DNA of 8,644 nucleotides from Coriobacteriales bacterium (lineage in GTDB: Bacteria > Actinomycetota > Coriobacteriia > Coriobacteriales > JAEZZM01): positions 1 to 8,644 of the forward strand of contig JASBYZ010000060.1 in the NCBI GenBank assembly GCA_029983705.1. The letters are read 5' to 3'. How positions within the stretch are numbered: position 1 is the first letter of the stretch; each line of letters starts with the position of its first letter. The notes beneath the pieces are model-generated. The model saw only the letters and a program-made list of their open reading frames with translations, was not told the origin of the DNA and ran no database searches. Below, in pieces: positions 1-6,737 of this stretch. Made by a program: the position numbers and the translations under genes.

Positions 1-96
1 TGTGCCCTGTCCTTTCTCGTCCTTGAGCATATCTTTTAGAGCTAACAGCCCCTTAGCTTGCATCTTATAAAACCCTTGATATATTTTTTCTGACAT
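1..96 (-). CDS. flp: Flp-type Tad pilin, N-terminal part (cut by window edge)
   Basis: This is a partial gene: 32 codons are visible, from an ATG at 96 to the window edge, with the frame open. The peptide ends in DEKGQGT, which matches the prepilin-peptidase region of Flp pilins. By family analogy (usually GQGTTEYA) cleavage would fall between G29 and Q30, and the conserved E and Y at +5 and +6 would lie just outside the window. The visible 29 residues would therefore be mostly leader peptide. The leader is basic and soluble, as Flp leaders are. A Shine-Dalgarno AAAGGG sits about 8 nt before the ATG. The gene starts 15 nt after the tadC stop, so it is in the same operon. Flp is the major structural subunit of Tad pili, processed by a TadV/CpaA-type peptidase. 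The transmembrane helix that would prove the call is not visible; a TadE-like minor pilin is the alternative. Confidence 0.8.
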   Translation of the reverse strand, partial: MSEKIYQGFYKMQAKGLLALKDMLKDEKGQGT

Positions 97-111
97 GTTA
101 AACACCCTTTC

Positions 112-885
112 TTAATTAGTTTGATTAAATGCGGTCGCCAAAAGCGGACCTAAAATACAGAGAAGCATGGCCGGCAGAATTAAAATTCCAATAGGAAGAA
201 GCATCTTTACCGGTGCTTTCTCGATTTTTTCTTGAATATAAGATTGATGATCTTTTCTCATAAGTGAGCTTTGCTTGCTAAGCACCTCTGCCATAGGACT
301 TCCAAAGGCAAGTGCCTCTATTACGGTATCTACAAAACGCTGAAGTCCTCTGAGCTTGTATGTATGAGCTAGGCTCTCTAAGGCTTCTTTTCTAGTGCTA
401 AAGCCCATCTGATAACTTTGCAGTACTTTTTTAAGCTCTTCAGAAAGTTCATTATGTACACGGCTACAATACAAATTAAGGGAGGCATCAAAAGAAATAC
501 CAGCTGACATGCCTAGAGCAATAATGTCGATAAATGAAGGCAGCTGGGACTGAATCTTCTCACGCTTAATTCTAAATTTTTCTTGTTCTATATATTTAGG
601 AAGCCTTCTAATTAATAGCGCGATAAAAAGACCAATGAGCACGCTTACAAATATTGATTCAAAAGCCACATACGCTAAAAGTGCCGCAAGAAAAATTGTG
701 AGATATCTTGATAGTGCATGTGTATTAAGGTGCTCTAACAAAGCTAAGCTATCAAATTTTGATGCGCTTTGAGATAGGCGTTTAGCTCTGCTTAGTCTAC
801 TTAAGATAAGATGTATCAGTGCGCTCACACAGAGACAGATAAGAAGTGTAAAAGCTATCAAGCTTACAGTTATCAAAATCATCAT
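112..885 (-). CDS. tadC: Tad pilus inner-membrane platform protein TadC
   Basis: The product is 257 residues, a type II secretion F-domain (T2SSF) protein of the TadC branch. With TadB it forms the inner-membrane platform on which the CpaF ATPase drives Flp polymerisation. Hydrophobic segments are seen at about residues 3-28 and 62-92 (probably two passes), and a C-terminal one at about 227-252. Between them is a cytoplasmic helical domain (about 100-220) with the family-typical stretch LPSFIDIIALGMSAGISFD at 115-133. The EKAPVKMLLPIGILILPAML segment at 222-241 is a characteristic TadC ending. The start is the first of two consecutive ATGs and overlaps the tadB stop as ATGA. An AGGTG motif lies 5 nt upstream, inside the end of tadB, so the two genes are translationally coupled. 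The length is close to the shorter members of the family. Confidence 0.93.
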   Translation of the reverse strand: MMILITVSLIAFTLLICLCVSALIHLILSRLSRAKRLSQSASKFDSLALLEHLNTHALSRYLTIFLAALLAYVAFESIFVSVLIGLFIALLIRRLPKYIEQEKFRIKREKIQSQLPSFIDIIALGMSAGISFDASLNLYCSRVHNELSEELKKVLQSYQMGFSTRKEALESLAHTYKLRGLQRFVDTVIEALAFGSPMAEVLSKQSSLMRKDHQSYIQEKIEKAPVKMLLPIGILILPAMLLCILGPLLATAFNQTN

Positions 886-1805
886 GCATGCACCTCTACC
901 TGCAATATGAGTCTAATCAAAAAGAGCCCCAATGCATCAAGCACTATGCCAAAAATTAGACAGGCTAGACCTACTGGCTGAGTGAGTCCAGCCCTAAAGT
1001 CAGGTGAAATAAGTGAAATAAAGAGCAAGAGTAAAATAGGGAGGGCAACAATAATTTTTGCAGAAAGCTTGGCTTGAGAAGTCTTAACTACCAAATCTCG
1101 CTCAAGCCCGCTTGATTCTTCTATTGTTTGAGAAGCCTTTTCAAACAGCTCTTGTAATGCAGATCCAGTTTGCTGAGAAATCGACAGAGAAATGCTTAAT
1201 AACTTAATACCAGTTAAGTTAAGATCGTGCTCAAGCTCTTTCAGGGCAGTGTCAGTTACGGTACCTGTTTTGATTTTATAGGCGCAGGCTGCGAAGGCTT
1301 CTCCAATATATCCAGGACTTTTTTCTCCAACATATTCAAGTGCTTGCTGGACTGAATGACCTGTACTCAAACTATTAGCTAAAGACCTATAAATCTCAGG
1401 CATAAGAGCGATGTGCTCTTGTTTAATCTTACTTTTTATTTGCTGAGCTCTTAGATACAAGACAAATATTGCAAGCAAGGCTCCAATAATTCCTGCAAAC
1501 AAGCTTTGAAAAAGAAAGCTCACCACAAGAGCAGCAATGAGACAAAATATAAGTACGATAAGTCCTAATACCTCTGGGGAGAGCTTTGGTTTTAAAATTT
1601 GTATTTCTTTCAGGTAGCTACTCACGCCAGGAATACTCATGCACAAAGACAATGGTTTTGAATAGGCTATCCTATGTACCTGAGCCTTAAGCAGATCATT
1701 TCTAGACCTTGATGAAAAATTAAGTACTTCTGTAGCAAGTCTTACTAAAGCTATCACACATAAGCTAAATAAGAGAATAGCTGCTAGGGCAATAATTTGT
1801 ACCAT
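882..1805 (-). CDS. tadB: Tad pilus inner-membrane platform protein TadB
   Basis: The product is 307 residues, a T2SSF-domain protein of the TadB type and partner of TadC in the Tad assembly platform. Membrane segments are visible at about residues 3-23, 79-117 (probably two helices), 251-268 and 278-301. The cytoplasmic F-domain at about 125-250 holds the family-like pattern LMPEIYRSLANSLSTGHSV (134-152) and the helix with SISLSISQQTGSALQELFEKA (205-225). The ATG at 1805 is supported by a strong Shine-Dalgarno GAGGTGA five nucleotides upstream. That start makes the gene overlap the end of cpaF by 22 nt; the 3' end overlaps tadC by ATGA. A gene this tightly nested cannot easily be expressed alone. 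The TadB versus TadC assignment rests on order and size, as both share the same domain. Confidence 0.93.
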   Translation of the reverse strand: MVQIIALAAILLFSLCVIALVRLATEVLNFSSRSRNDLLKAQVHRIAYSKPLSLCMSIPGVSSYLKEIQILKPKLSPEVLGLIVLIFCLIAALVVSFLFQSLFAGIIGALLAIFVLYLRAQQIKSKIKQEHIALMPEIYRSLANSLSTGHSVQQALEYVGEKSPGYIGEAFAACAYKIKTGTVTDTALKELEHDLNLTGIKLLSISLSISQQTGSALQELFEKASQTIEESSGLERDLVVKTSQAKLSAKIIVALPILLLLFISLISPDFRAGLTQPVGLACLIFGIVLDALGLFLIRLILQVEVHA

Positions 1806-3082
1806 GTGCTCACCTCATCTTTGCTCAGGCACTCTATTGCATTGACTTTTTGCATAAGTTCATCTGGATGCGAAAGCGCGTACGTGCGCGTGCTTGAATT
1901 AAAATCGACTAGATTTTCAAGCTTAACTCCTCCATCCTCTCCACGTGAAACCCTGCAGAGTTCAGTTACTAAGCGCTTGCCATCTCCAAGACGCGCTTGC
2001 ATAACAATGAGGTCAAGGGCACTTGCAATTTGTTCTTCTATCACATCAGTTGGAAGATCTATGCCAAAACGGGACATCAGTATTAATCGCATGATTGCCT
2101 CATCCGGACTTCCTGCATGCAAAGTAGTGAGCGAGCCGTCATGTCCTGTGTTCATTGCTTGGAGCATGTCTATTGCCTCCGCACCTCTACACTCTCCCAC
2201 AACGATCCTATCTGGACGCATGCGCAGTGCATTAATAACCAGGTCTCTTATGCTTACCTCACCAAGTCCCTCAATTGAGGCATCACGCTTTTCTAGTCTG
2301 ACAACATGAGGGTGGCTTTTAAACTTAAGCTCAACTGAGTCTTCGATAGTAATAATTCTCTCTGTTTTTGGAATCTCACATGAAAGCGCGTTGAGCAAGG
2401 TAGTTTTACCAGAGCCAGTACCGCCAACAACTGCAATATTTTGTCTATCACGCACTGCAAAACTTAGGAGCATGGCATACCATTTAGGGATTGAACCTAA
2501 GTCTACAAGCTCATCTAAGCTACTAATACGGTCTGAAAATTTACGAATAGTAAGGCAAGGCCCATCAATAGATAGTGGTGGAATTACCGCATTAACGCGG
2601 TAACCGCTTTTAAGTCGTGCATTTACAATAGGACTTTGTTCATCAAGTCTTCTGCCTAAGGGAGAAATAATGCGGTCAATAAGCACACGAATTTGCTCTT
2701 CAGATACAAAGACCTGCTCAATTTGGTGTAACTTGCCGCCTTTCTCATAAAACATTGAGCGCATACCGTTAACCATGATCTCAGTTACTTGCTCATCATT
2801 TAATAAGCTTTCAAGAGGTCCAAGCCCTAAAATCTCATCGATGAGCGCCTGTATAAGAATGTCTGCATGAGAGGGATCTAGGCTCGCTCCCGAGGTATTA
2901 AGAATTGAACGCAAACTAATTTGAAGCTCACTTCTTGCAATATCTTCTGACTTGCTTGAGATCTCAAGCATCCCCTTATAACCCAACTTTTCATATAAAA
3001 GTGCTTTGAGTTTTTCAAGTTGTTTGCGATTTATTTCTTTATTCGAAAGACTTTCTTTTCGGATATGTTTGAGGAGGCCCAT
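1784..3082 (-). CDS. cpaF: Tad pilus assembly ATPase CpaF/TadA
   Basis: The product is 432 residues, a hexameric secretion ATPase of the GspE/VirB11 superfamily, CpaF/TadA branch, cytoplasmic and acting on the TadB-TadC platform. All core motifs are intact: Walker A GGTGSGKTT (220-228), the Asp box ITIEDSVEL (244-252), Walker B RIVVGECRG (292-300) and the His box NTGHDGSLTTLHA (311-323). The N-terminal domain (about 70-190) holds the typical GLGPLESLLNDEQVTEIMVNG stretch (86-106) and the arginine-containing loop SPLGRRLDEQSPIVNARL (140-157). The family is usually 400-500 residues, so it is full length. The ATG lies 2 nt after the cpaE stop, with a GAGGAG Shine-Dalgarno about 12 nt upstream, inside cpaE. 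No PilT-like retraction ATPase is seen; in Tad systems this enzyme is thought to serve both extension and retraction. Confidence 0.97.
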   Translation of the reverse strand: MGLLKHIRKESLSNKEINRKQLEKLKALLYEKLGYKGMLEISSKSEDIARSELQISLRSILNTSGASLDPSHADILIQALIDEILGLGPLESLLNDEQVTEIMVNGMRSMFYEKGGKLHQIEQVFVSEEQIRVLIDRIISPLGRRLDEQSPIVNARLKSGYRVNAVIPPLSIDGPCLTIRKFSDRISSLDELVDLGSIPKWYAMLLSFAVRDRQNIAVVGGTGSGKTTLLNALSCEIPKTERIITIEDSVELKFKSHPHVVRLEKRDASIEGLGEVSIRDLVINALRMRPDRIVVGECRGAEAIDMLQAMNTGHDGSLTTLHAGSPDEAIMRLILMSRFGIDLPTDVIEEQIASALDLIVMQARLGDGKRLVTELCRVSRGEDGGVKLENLVDFNSSTRTYALSHPDELMQKVNAIECLSKDEVSTWYKLLP

Positions 3083-3084
3083 AG

Positions 3085-4212
3085 TTATTTTGCTCCTCGT
3101 CTAAATCTATCAAAAATGCCTTTGGACGATGTTTTTGCTGTTATAAGACCAAGTTCACATAAGAGCTCTCTACCGTAATTTTTAAGCCCACTCATAAACT
3201 TTTGCTCGCTCTCTTCAAACTCTGCAAGCTGACCCAAGCGGGCATATTCTTCAAGTTTTGCATCTGCAATAGATAGTGAAGCCAAATTGTTTGTATTTAA
3301 CCCCTCGCTAATAGAGCGCAAGAAACTTTGGTCGCGCTGTTTTCTTTGGCTTTTGTTTATTAGGTAAAAAATTTTGCTCTGTTCAATTTCAAGACAGCTC
3401 AAAAGTTTTTGTGTCTTATCAAGCTGCTCACGTGTATACGAGCGCTCCTCACTTAAGACAATAATTCGCTCAGATTGTTTTAAACAGCTCGCACTCAGCT
3501 CACTCCACACGTTTGCTAAATCTAAGACGAGCAAATCGTGCAGCTTTCCTGCCTCGCACAAAAGGTGAGTGTGAGAGCTTTGAACAAGCTCAAGCTCTTC
3601 AGGCTTTCTGGCTAAGTCATAAAGATATAGCTTTCTCTTTACTCTTTTTGCAAGCGAAAGGATCTCATCTCCTTTGTGGCCTTGAAGATTAGAAAGATCA
3701 AGTTCTTCTTCTAGTTCTGCACATAAACACTGGTAAAGAGGAGAAAATGAACTGTTTAGAGAAAGTAGCCCCACTGACAAGCCCTCTTCAGCAGAAAGGT
3801 TTGCAAGAAGTGCAGCAATAGTACTTACCCCGCAGCCACCCATGGGTGAAATCAAGCTTATCCAAGGACAGCTTGGCTCCTTAACTTGTGCTCTAGTAAA
3901 AACCTCTTCATATGAAAGCAACTTATCAATATGCGCTTTTGTAGCTCGATACTTAAGTGAGTCAGTAATATCAAGAGACAAAATTGCCACCTCTGAATCA
4001 GGGCTGCACTTTTTTATAGAAGCTCCCACATTGAGAGCTTTAACTCCTTCTAAGTCACCAAAAACGAGATAGTTCTTTTTGTCTATACACGCCTCAGAGA
4101 GCGCATGTATATGAGAAATACGAGAGATTTTAAGCGCAGGATTAATCTTCAAAAGTTGATGCTCAAACTCAAGACCCTGGCTTTCTTCTGAGACGATATA
4201 GAGGCTATTCAT
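3085..4212 (-). CDS. cpaE: Tad pilus localisation protein CpaE/TadZ (MinD/ParA-like, degenerate P-loop)
   Basis: With the ATG at 4212 the product is 375 residues. That start has a strong Shine-Dalgarno AGGTGA 5 nt upstream and overlaps the cpaB stop by ATGAATAG. A longer reading from 4275 would overlap cpaB by 71 nt and add 21 residues with no family counterpart. Residues 1-110 resemble the atypical receiver domain of CpaE/TadZ. Residues 117-340 form a MinD/ParA-type fold: the degenerate P-loop SPMGGCGVSTIAALLANLS (122-140), a Walker-B-like LLVLDLA (227-233) and SERIIVLSEE (247-256). Both canonical P-loop lysines are replaced (KGGxGKTT becomes MGGCGVST), so classical ATP hydrolysis is doubtful; other TadZ proteins also have altered P-loops. 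The C-terminus is basic (KGIFDRFRRGAK). TadZ/CpaE proteins mark the pole or pilus site and recruit other Tad parts. Confidence 0.9.
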   Translation of the reverse strand: MNSLYIVSEESQGLEFEHQLLKINPALKISRISHIHALSEACIDKKNYLVFGDLEGVKALNVGASIKKCSPDSEVAILSLDITDSLKYRATKAHIDKLLSYEEVFTRAQVKEPSCPWISLISPMGGCGVSTIAALLANLSAEEGLSVGLLSLNSSFSPLYQCLCAELEEELDLSNLQGHKGDEILSLAKRVKRKLYLYDLARKPEELELVQSSHTHLLCEAGKLHDLLVLDLANVWSELSASCLKQSERIIVLSEERSYTREQLDKTQKLLSCLEIEQSKIFYLINKSQRKQRDQSFLRSISEGLNTNNLASLSIADAKLEEYARLGQLAEFEESEQKFMSGLKNYGRELLCELGLITAKTSSKGIFDRFRRGAK

Positions 4213-4846
4213 CCTTCTCACCTGGCAAACTAAAATAAAGTGTTTTGCTTGCCTCAGCTGCAATAAATGGTTCAACCAGTTCAGGATCTACTGCAAGAGT
4301 AATCCAACTAATATCTTTATTTGTCTTACTTTGATAGCTGTCAGTTTGCTTGGATGTCTGAAGCACCTCTACACCATGTGCAAGAAGTGACACTTGTTCA
4401 ATATTGGAATAGACATCAACCTGCATACCAGGTCTTAAACTGCCGCCCACAGATCTCACATTTGCACTGGATACACTGAGCGCCACCTTCTCGCTCGGCA
4501 CCTCAAGTAGTACTGCCTCTTCTACATGATGTTTTGTTAGTGGGGTATTTTCAGCAACGGACACAAGAAGGCTTTTGCCAATAAGGTCTTCTCTTGCTTG
4601 CACTACCCCCTCAGGTAGCAAGTTTGTATCCCAAACCTTATCTTCAAAATCTTCTTCACTCAAAATTTCACCAGGAAAAAGATTGTGCTTTGCAACATAT
4701 ACCGTTACAGATCTCTCTCCGTAGCCACCATTTTGCATCTGGTCTGAATAGATATCTTGCTTGGCGGCCTGCAGGTATAAAAACCCGAGCACCGCTGCCA
4801 ATATCCCACTTATAAGTGAAACTATAAGCTTTGCTTTTGACCCCAC
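4205..4846 (-). CDS. cpaB: SAF-domain Tad pilus assembly protein CpaB/RcpC
   Basis: The product is 213 residues. The start is GTG at 4846, chosen because AAGGGG ends 5 nt upstream and the translation begins directly with a basic residue pair followed by a membrane helix (about 7-26). Residues 47-107 form a SAF domain with the hallmark pattern VYVAKHNLFPGEILSEEDFE (49-68) and IGKSLLVSVAENTPLTKHHV (89-108). Residues 119-165 match the RcpC/CpaB C-terminal domain (VALSVSSANVRSVGGSLRPG, 121-140, then MQVDVYSNI). It is an N-terminally anchored protein facing outwards. In diderms CpaB/RcpC works with the secretin; no outer membrane is expected here, so its role may be in the cell wall, possibly peptidoglycan binding by the SAF domain (inference). 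It is the first gene of the tad operon, and its ribosome-binding site lies in a predicted leader stem. Confidence 0.9.
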   Translation of the reverse strand: MGSKAKLIVSLISGILAAVLGFLYLQAAKQDIYSDQMQNGGYGERSVTVYVAKHNLFPGEILSEEDFEDKVWDTNLLPEGVVQAREDLIGKSLLVSVAENTPLTKHHVEEAVLLEVPSEKVALSVSSANVRSVGGSLRPGMQVDVYSNIEQVSLLAHGVEVLQTSKQTDSYQSKTNKDISWITLAVDPELVEPFIAAEASKTLYFSLPGEKDE

Positions 4847-4850
4847 AATA

Positions 4851-4897
4851 ACCCCTTCAAATAAACTAAGCCGAACACTTCATATGTTTGAGGGGGT
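4851..4897 (-). promoter_or_regulatory. 5' leader stem burying the cpaB Shine-Dalgarno
   Basis: On the minus strand ACCCCCTCAAA (4897-4887) can pair with TTTGAAGGGGT (4861-4851): 10 of 11 positions are Watson-Crick, with one C-A mismatch in the middle and a 25-nt loop. The 3' arm contains the whole cpaB Shine-Dalgarno AAGGGG. Folding would hide the ribosome-binding site of the first gene of the tad operon. The pairing is read directly from the sequence; regulation of translation by it is inference. Confidence 0.55.
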
Positions 4898-4903
4898 AGG
4901 GCT

Positions 4904-4932
4904 ATTGTAGGACGTGAGACACGCTCACATAA
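4904..4932 (-). promoter_or_regulatory. Candidate promoter of the tad operon with internal dyad
   Basis: The -10 is TACAAT (4909-4904), five of six matches to TATAAT. A poor -35, TTATGT (4932-4927), lies 17 nt upstream. The predicted start is near A4897. The spacer region is filled by the imperfect inverted repeat ATGTGAG-CGTGT-CTCACGT (4930-4912; as RNA seven pairs including one G-U), a plausible operator. It is not followed by a T-run, so it is unlikely to be a terminator for rsgA. The whole 4847-4982 gap has no other gene. It also holds a tandem heptamer, AGTTTTG twice on the plus strand at 4944-4957. Confidence 0.45.
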
Positions 4933-4943
4933 GCTCTCTATTT

Positions 4944-4957
4944 AGTTTTGAGTTTTG
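4944..4957. repeat. Tandem heptamer (AGTTTTG)x2
   Basis: Two perfect, adjacent copies of AGTTTTG (plus strand) lie just upstream of the candidate tad promoter -35. A direct repeat here could be an activator-binding site, but two short AT-rich copies may also be chance. Confidence 0.4.
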
Positions 4958-4982
4958 ATATTAATAAAATCCTAAACCCACA

Positions 4983-6059
4983 TTAACGCCTATGCTTAAA
5001 GGCAGGATCAATACGTTCTTCGTTTTTAAGCATTTGACTATGGATACTTTTATAGAGCTCAAGTCTCAGTTCACTAATTTTTCCTGAATCTTTAAGCGTT
5101 TGCACTGCACAGCCCGGCTCATGGTGGTGGCTGCAATCTGAAAATTTACAATGTTCTGCAGCCTCGCTTATTTCTGGAAATGCACGCTTCAGGCCTACCT
5201 CATGATAGATAAGAGGAATTGAGCGAAGCCCCGGTGCATCAATAATAATGCCTGAGTTTGGAATTGAAATCATCTCGCGCGCAACAGTAGTATGTCTGCC
5301 TTGGTCGTCGCGCTCCCTAACTGCTTGAGTTTCAAGCGCATCTTGCTCAATAAGGGCGTTTAACATGCTCGTTTTGCCAGCGCCACTCTCACCCAAAATT
5401 ACTGCACTATCTACCTGAGCCAAGAGCTTACGCAGCTCTTCAATCCCCTTCCCGCTCTTAGAGCTCGTAACGAATACCTCAACATGGTTTCCGAGGACTT
5501 CTTTTACGGTCGTAAGGTCTTCTGAGAGGCTTTTATCGTCACGTTTGCGGTCAGCCTTGGTAAGTAACACCATTGCGTCACAATCCGCTTCATAGGCGAT
5601 TATAAGGGATTTTACCATGCGCTCTAAACTAGTCTGATTGATTGGCTTTTTATTGAGTACTACAGCGATAAGTACAAGGTCAACATTGGCAGCCAAGACC
5701 TGCTGGTCTCCCGTATTAGCCCCGCTCCATCTGCCAAATTGGCTTTTTCGGGGAACAATAGCTTCGATAAGTGCTTTATCGTGAGACTCAGGCGTGCTTA
5801 AGAGTACCCAGTCCCCCACAGCCGCACGCTCATTTACCTGCTTTACCAGTGAAATAGCATGCTCAGCTCTAACTGTACCCTCACTAGTCATAATAAGCGG
5901 GTAGCCACGGTCAAGTTTTATCACACGCCCAAGCGTAAGCGCATCTGGCTCGCTGAGGCTTATACCATATACCTTTTGCGTGGATACGATAAGCTCGCTT
6001 AAAATACCCTCAAGCTTATTGCCGCCAAGTTTTTCAAAGCTTGGATAATAGCTTGCCAT
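4983..6059 (-). CDS. rsgA: Small-subunit ribosome biogenesis GTPase RsgA
   Basis: The product is 358 residues, a circularly permuted GTPase that acts in late 30S subunit maturation in the cytoplasm. An N-terminal OB fold (about 41-105) is followed by the permuted G domain in the order G4-G5-G1-G2-G3: LTKAD (166-170), VTSSKSGKG (197-205), GESGAGKTS (223-231), GRHTT (254-258) and DAPG (274-277). The C-terminal zinc module has C304, C309, H311 and C317 in the typical FSDCxH...EPGCAV context. The length is normal (300-360) and all motifs are intact. The ATG at 6059 abuts the TAG of the upstream OB-fold gene with no gap, with a loose GGCGGGG Shine-Dalgarno; translation is probably coupled. The position downstream of a potassium transporter is likely just operon sharing. 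No clear intrinsic terminator follows the stop codon. Confidence 0.97.
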   Translation of the reverse strand: MASYYPSFEKLGGNKLEGILSELIVSTQKVYGISLSEPDALTLGRVIKLDRGYPLIMTSEGTVRAEHAISLVKQVNERAAVGDWVLLSTPESHDKALIEAIVPRKSQFGRWSGANTGDQQVLAANVDLVLIAVVLNKKPINQTSLERMVKSLIIAYEADCDAMVLLTKADRKRDDKSLSEDLTTVKEVLGNHVEVFVTSSKSGKGIEELRKLLAQVDSAVILGESGAGKTSMLNALIEQDALETQAVRERDDQGRHTTVAREMISIPNSGIIIDAPGLRSIPLIYHEVGLKRAFPEISEAAEHCKFSDCSHHHEPGCAVQTLKDSGKISELRLELYKSIHSQMLKNEERIDPAFKHRR

Positions 6060-6737
6060 CTAAGACCCCGCCTTCTTACTAACTGTTTTATAGAAGGCTA
6101 AGAGCAAAAGCGCTAAAAGCACAAACCCAAGTCCCGCATACAGTCTAGTTGGCTCAAGGGGCTCCTGAATTGCCTCTCCAGAATCTAAAAGTTCTGCCTT
6201 ATAGACCCTAACGTCCATCTCGCCTGCTTGATCGTCATCTGAGACCTTGTACACTCCGGTAACTCTAAGCACACTACCCTGAATTCCGTACCTACCAAGG
6301 CTTGTGATGTAACGCGTGTAATCATCTGGCACCAAACAAGAAATAGAACCGGTGCCATCATCAAATAAGACCCACTTGTAGCCTTTTGGGCCTTCAATGA
6401 TGTCGCCTACTGCTTCGGCCTCAAACTGTACAAGCTTTTCATCATAACGAGCGCTCGCCCCCTCAAGCTCGCTTAAACTAACCTCAAACACATTTGAAGT
6501 TACCTCACGAGACACCTCAGGAATTACAAGACCCTTGGGTTTTTGAGCTTCAAGTTTTTTAGCTGCATCAGTTGTTCCAACGGCATGTTCAGGAAATTTA
6601 GGATAGAGCTTTTCTTGCTCTTCTTTTGGAAGCTCTAAGTGGGCGTATGCACTCGGCACCGCTACAGTGGGAAGACACACGAGAAGCGCTAAGACAATAG
6701 TTAGGCTAGCTTTTAAAACCCTATTCATGGCTCTCAC
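6060..6737 (-). CDS. Secreted, C-terminally membrane-anchored OB-fold-like protein
   Basis: The product is 225 residues from a GTG at 6737. An in-frame ATG at 6728 (residue 4) overlaps the trkH stop as ATGAATAG and is an equally plausible start. I do not recognise a named family. Residues 1-32 look like a Sec signal peptide (basic start, hydrophobic 10-28, AYA cleavage motif at 30-32). Residues 33-95 are polar and charged, rich in K, E and P. Residues 98-182 look like an OB-fold beta-barrel (DEKLVQFEAEAVGDII, 99-114; WVLFDDGTGSISCLVPDD, 122-139; VLRVTGVYKV, 156-165). Residues 200-216 form a transmembrane helix followed by a short basic tail, KTVSKKAGS. Predicted topology: domain outside, tail inside. 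It lies between trkH and rsgA in an overlapping operon. Its ligand is unknown; nucleic acid, sugar or protein binding are all possible for an OB fold. Confidence 0.85.
   Translation of the reverse strand: MRAMNRVLKASLTIVLALLVCLPTVAVPSAYAHLELPKEEQEKLYPKFPEHAVGTTDAAKKLEAQKPKGLVIPEVSREVTSNVFEVSLSELEGASARYDEKLVQFEAEAVGDIIEGPKGYKWVLFDDGTGSISCLVPDDYTRYITSLGRYGIQGSVLRVTGVYKVSDDDQAGEMDVRVYKAELLDSGEAIQEPLEPTRLYAGLGFVLLALLLLAFYKTVSKKAGS

Noticed and set aside
1797..2309. 170-codon plus-strand open frame opposite cpaF
   Set aside because: It lies wholly antisense to a gene with perfect ATPase motifs. Its composition is serine- and arginine-rich, as expected of a reverse-complement shadow, and it has no domain-like pattern.
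4213..4275. Extended cpaE start adding 21 residues
   Set aside because: It would overlap cpaB by 71 nt, whereas the ATG at 4212 has an ideal AGGTGA and a compact 8-nt overlap.
4912..4930. Hairpin as rsgA terminator
   Set aside because: No run of T follows on the minus strand (CCTACAATAG instead), and the position fits a promoter spacer better.
4983..6059. Functional link of RsgA to TrkH as a K+-dependent GTPase
   Set aside because: K+-activated GTPases usually have Asn in the P-loop (GxxNxGKS). Here the P-loop is GESGAGKT with Gly at that position, so the sequence gives no support for K+ sensing.
6185..6397. 70-codon minus-strand frame inside the OB-fold gene
   Set aside because: It is out of frame within a gene that has a coherent signal peptide, domain and anchor.
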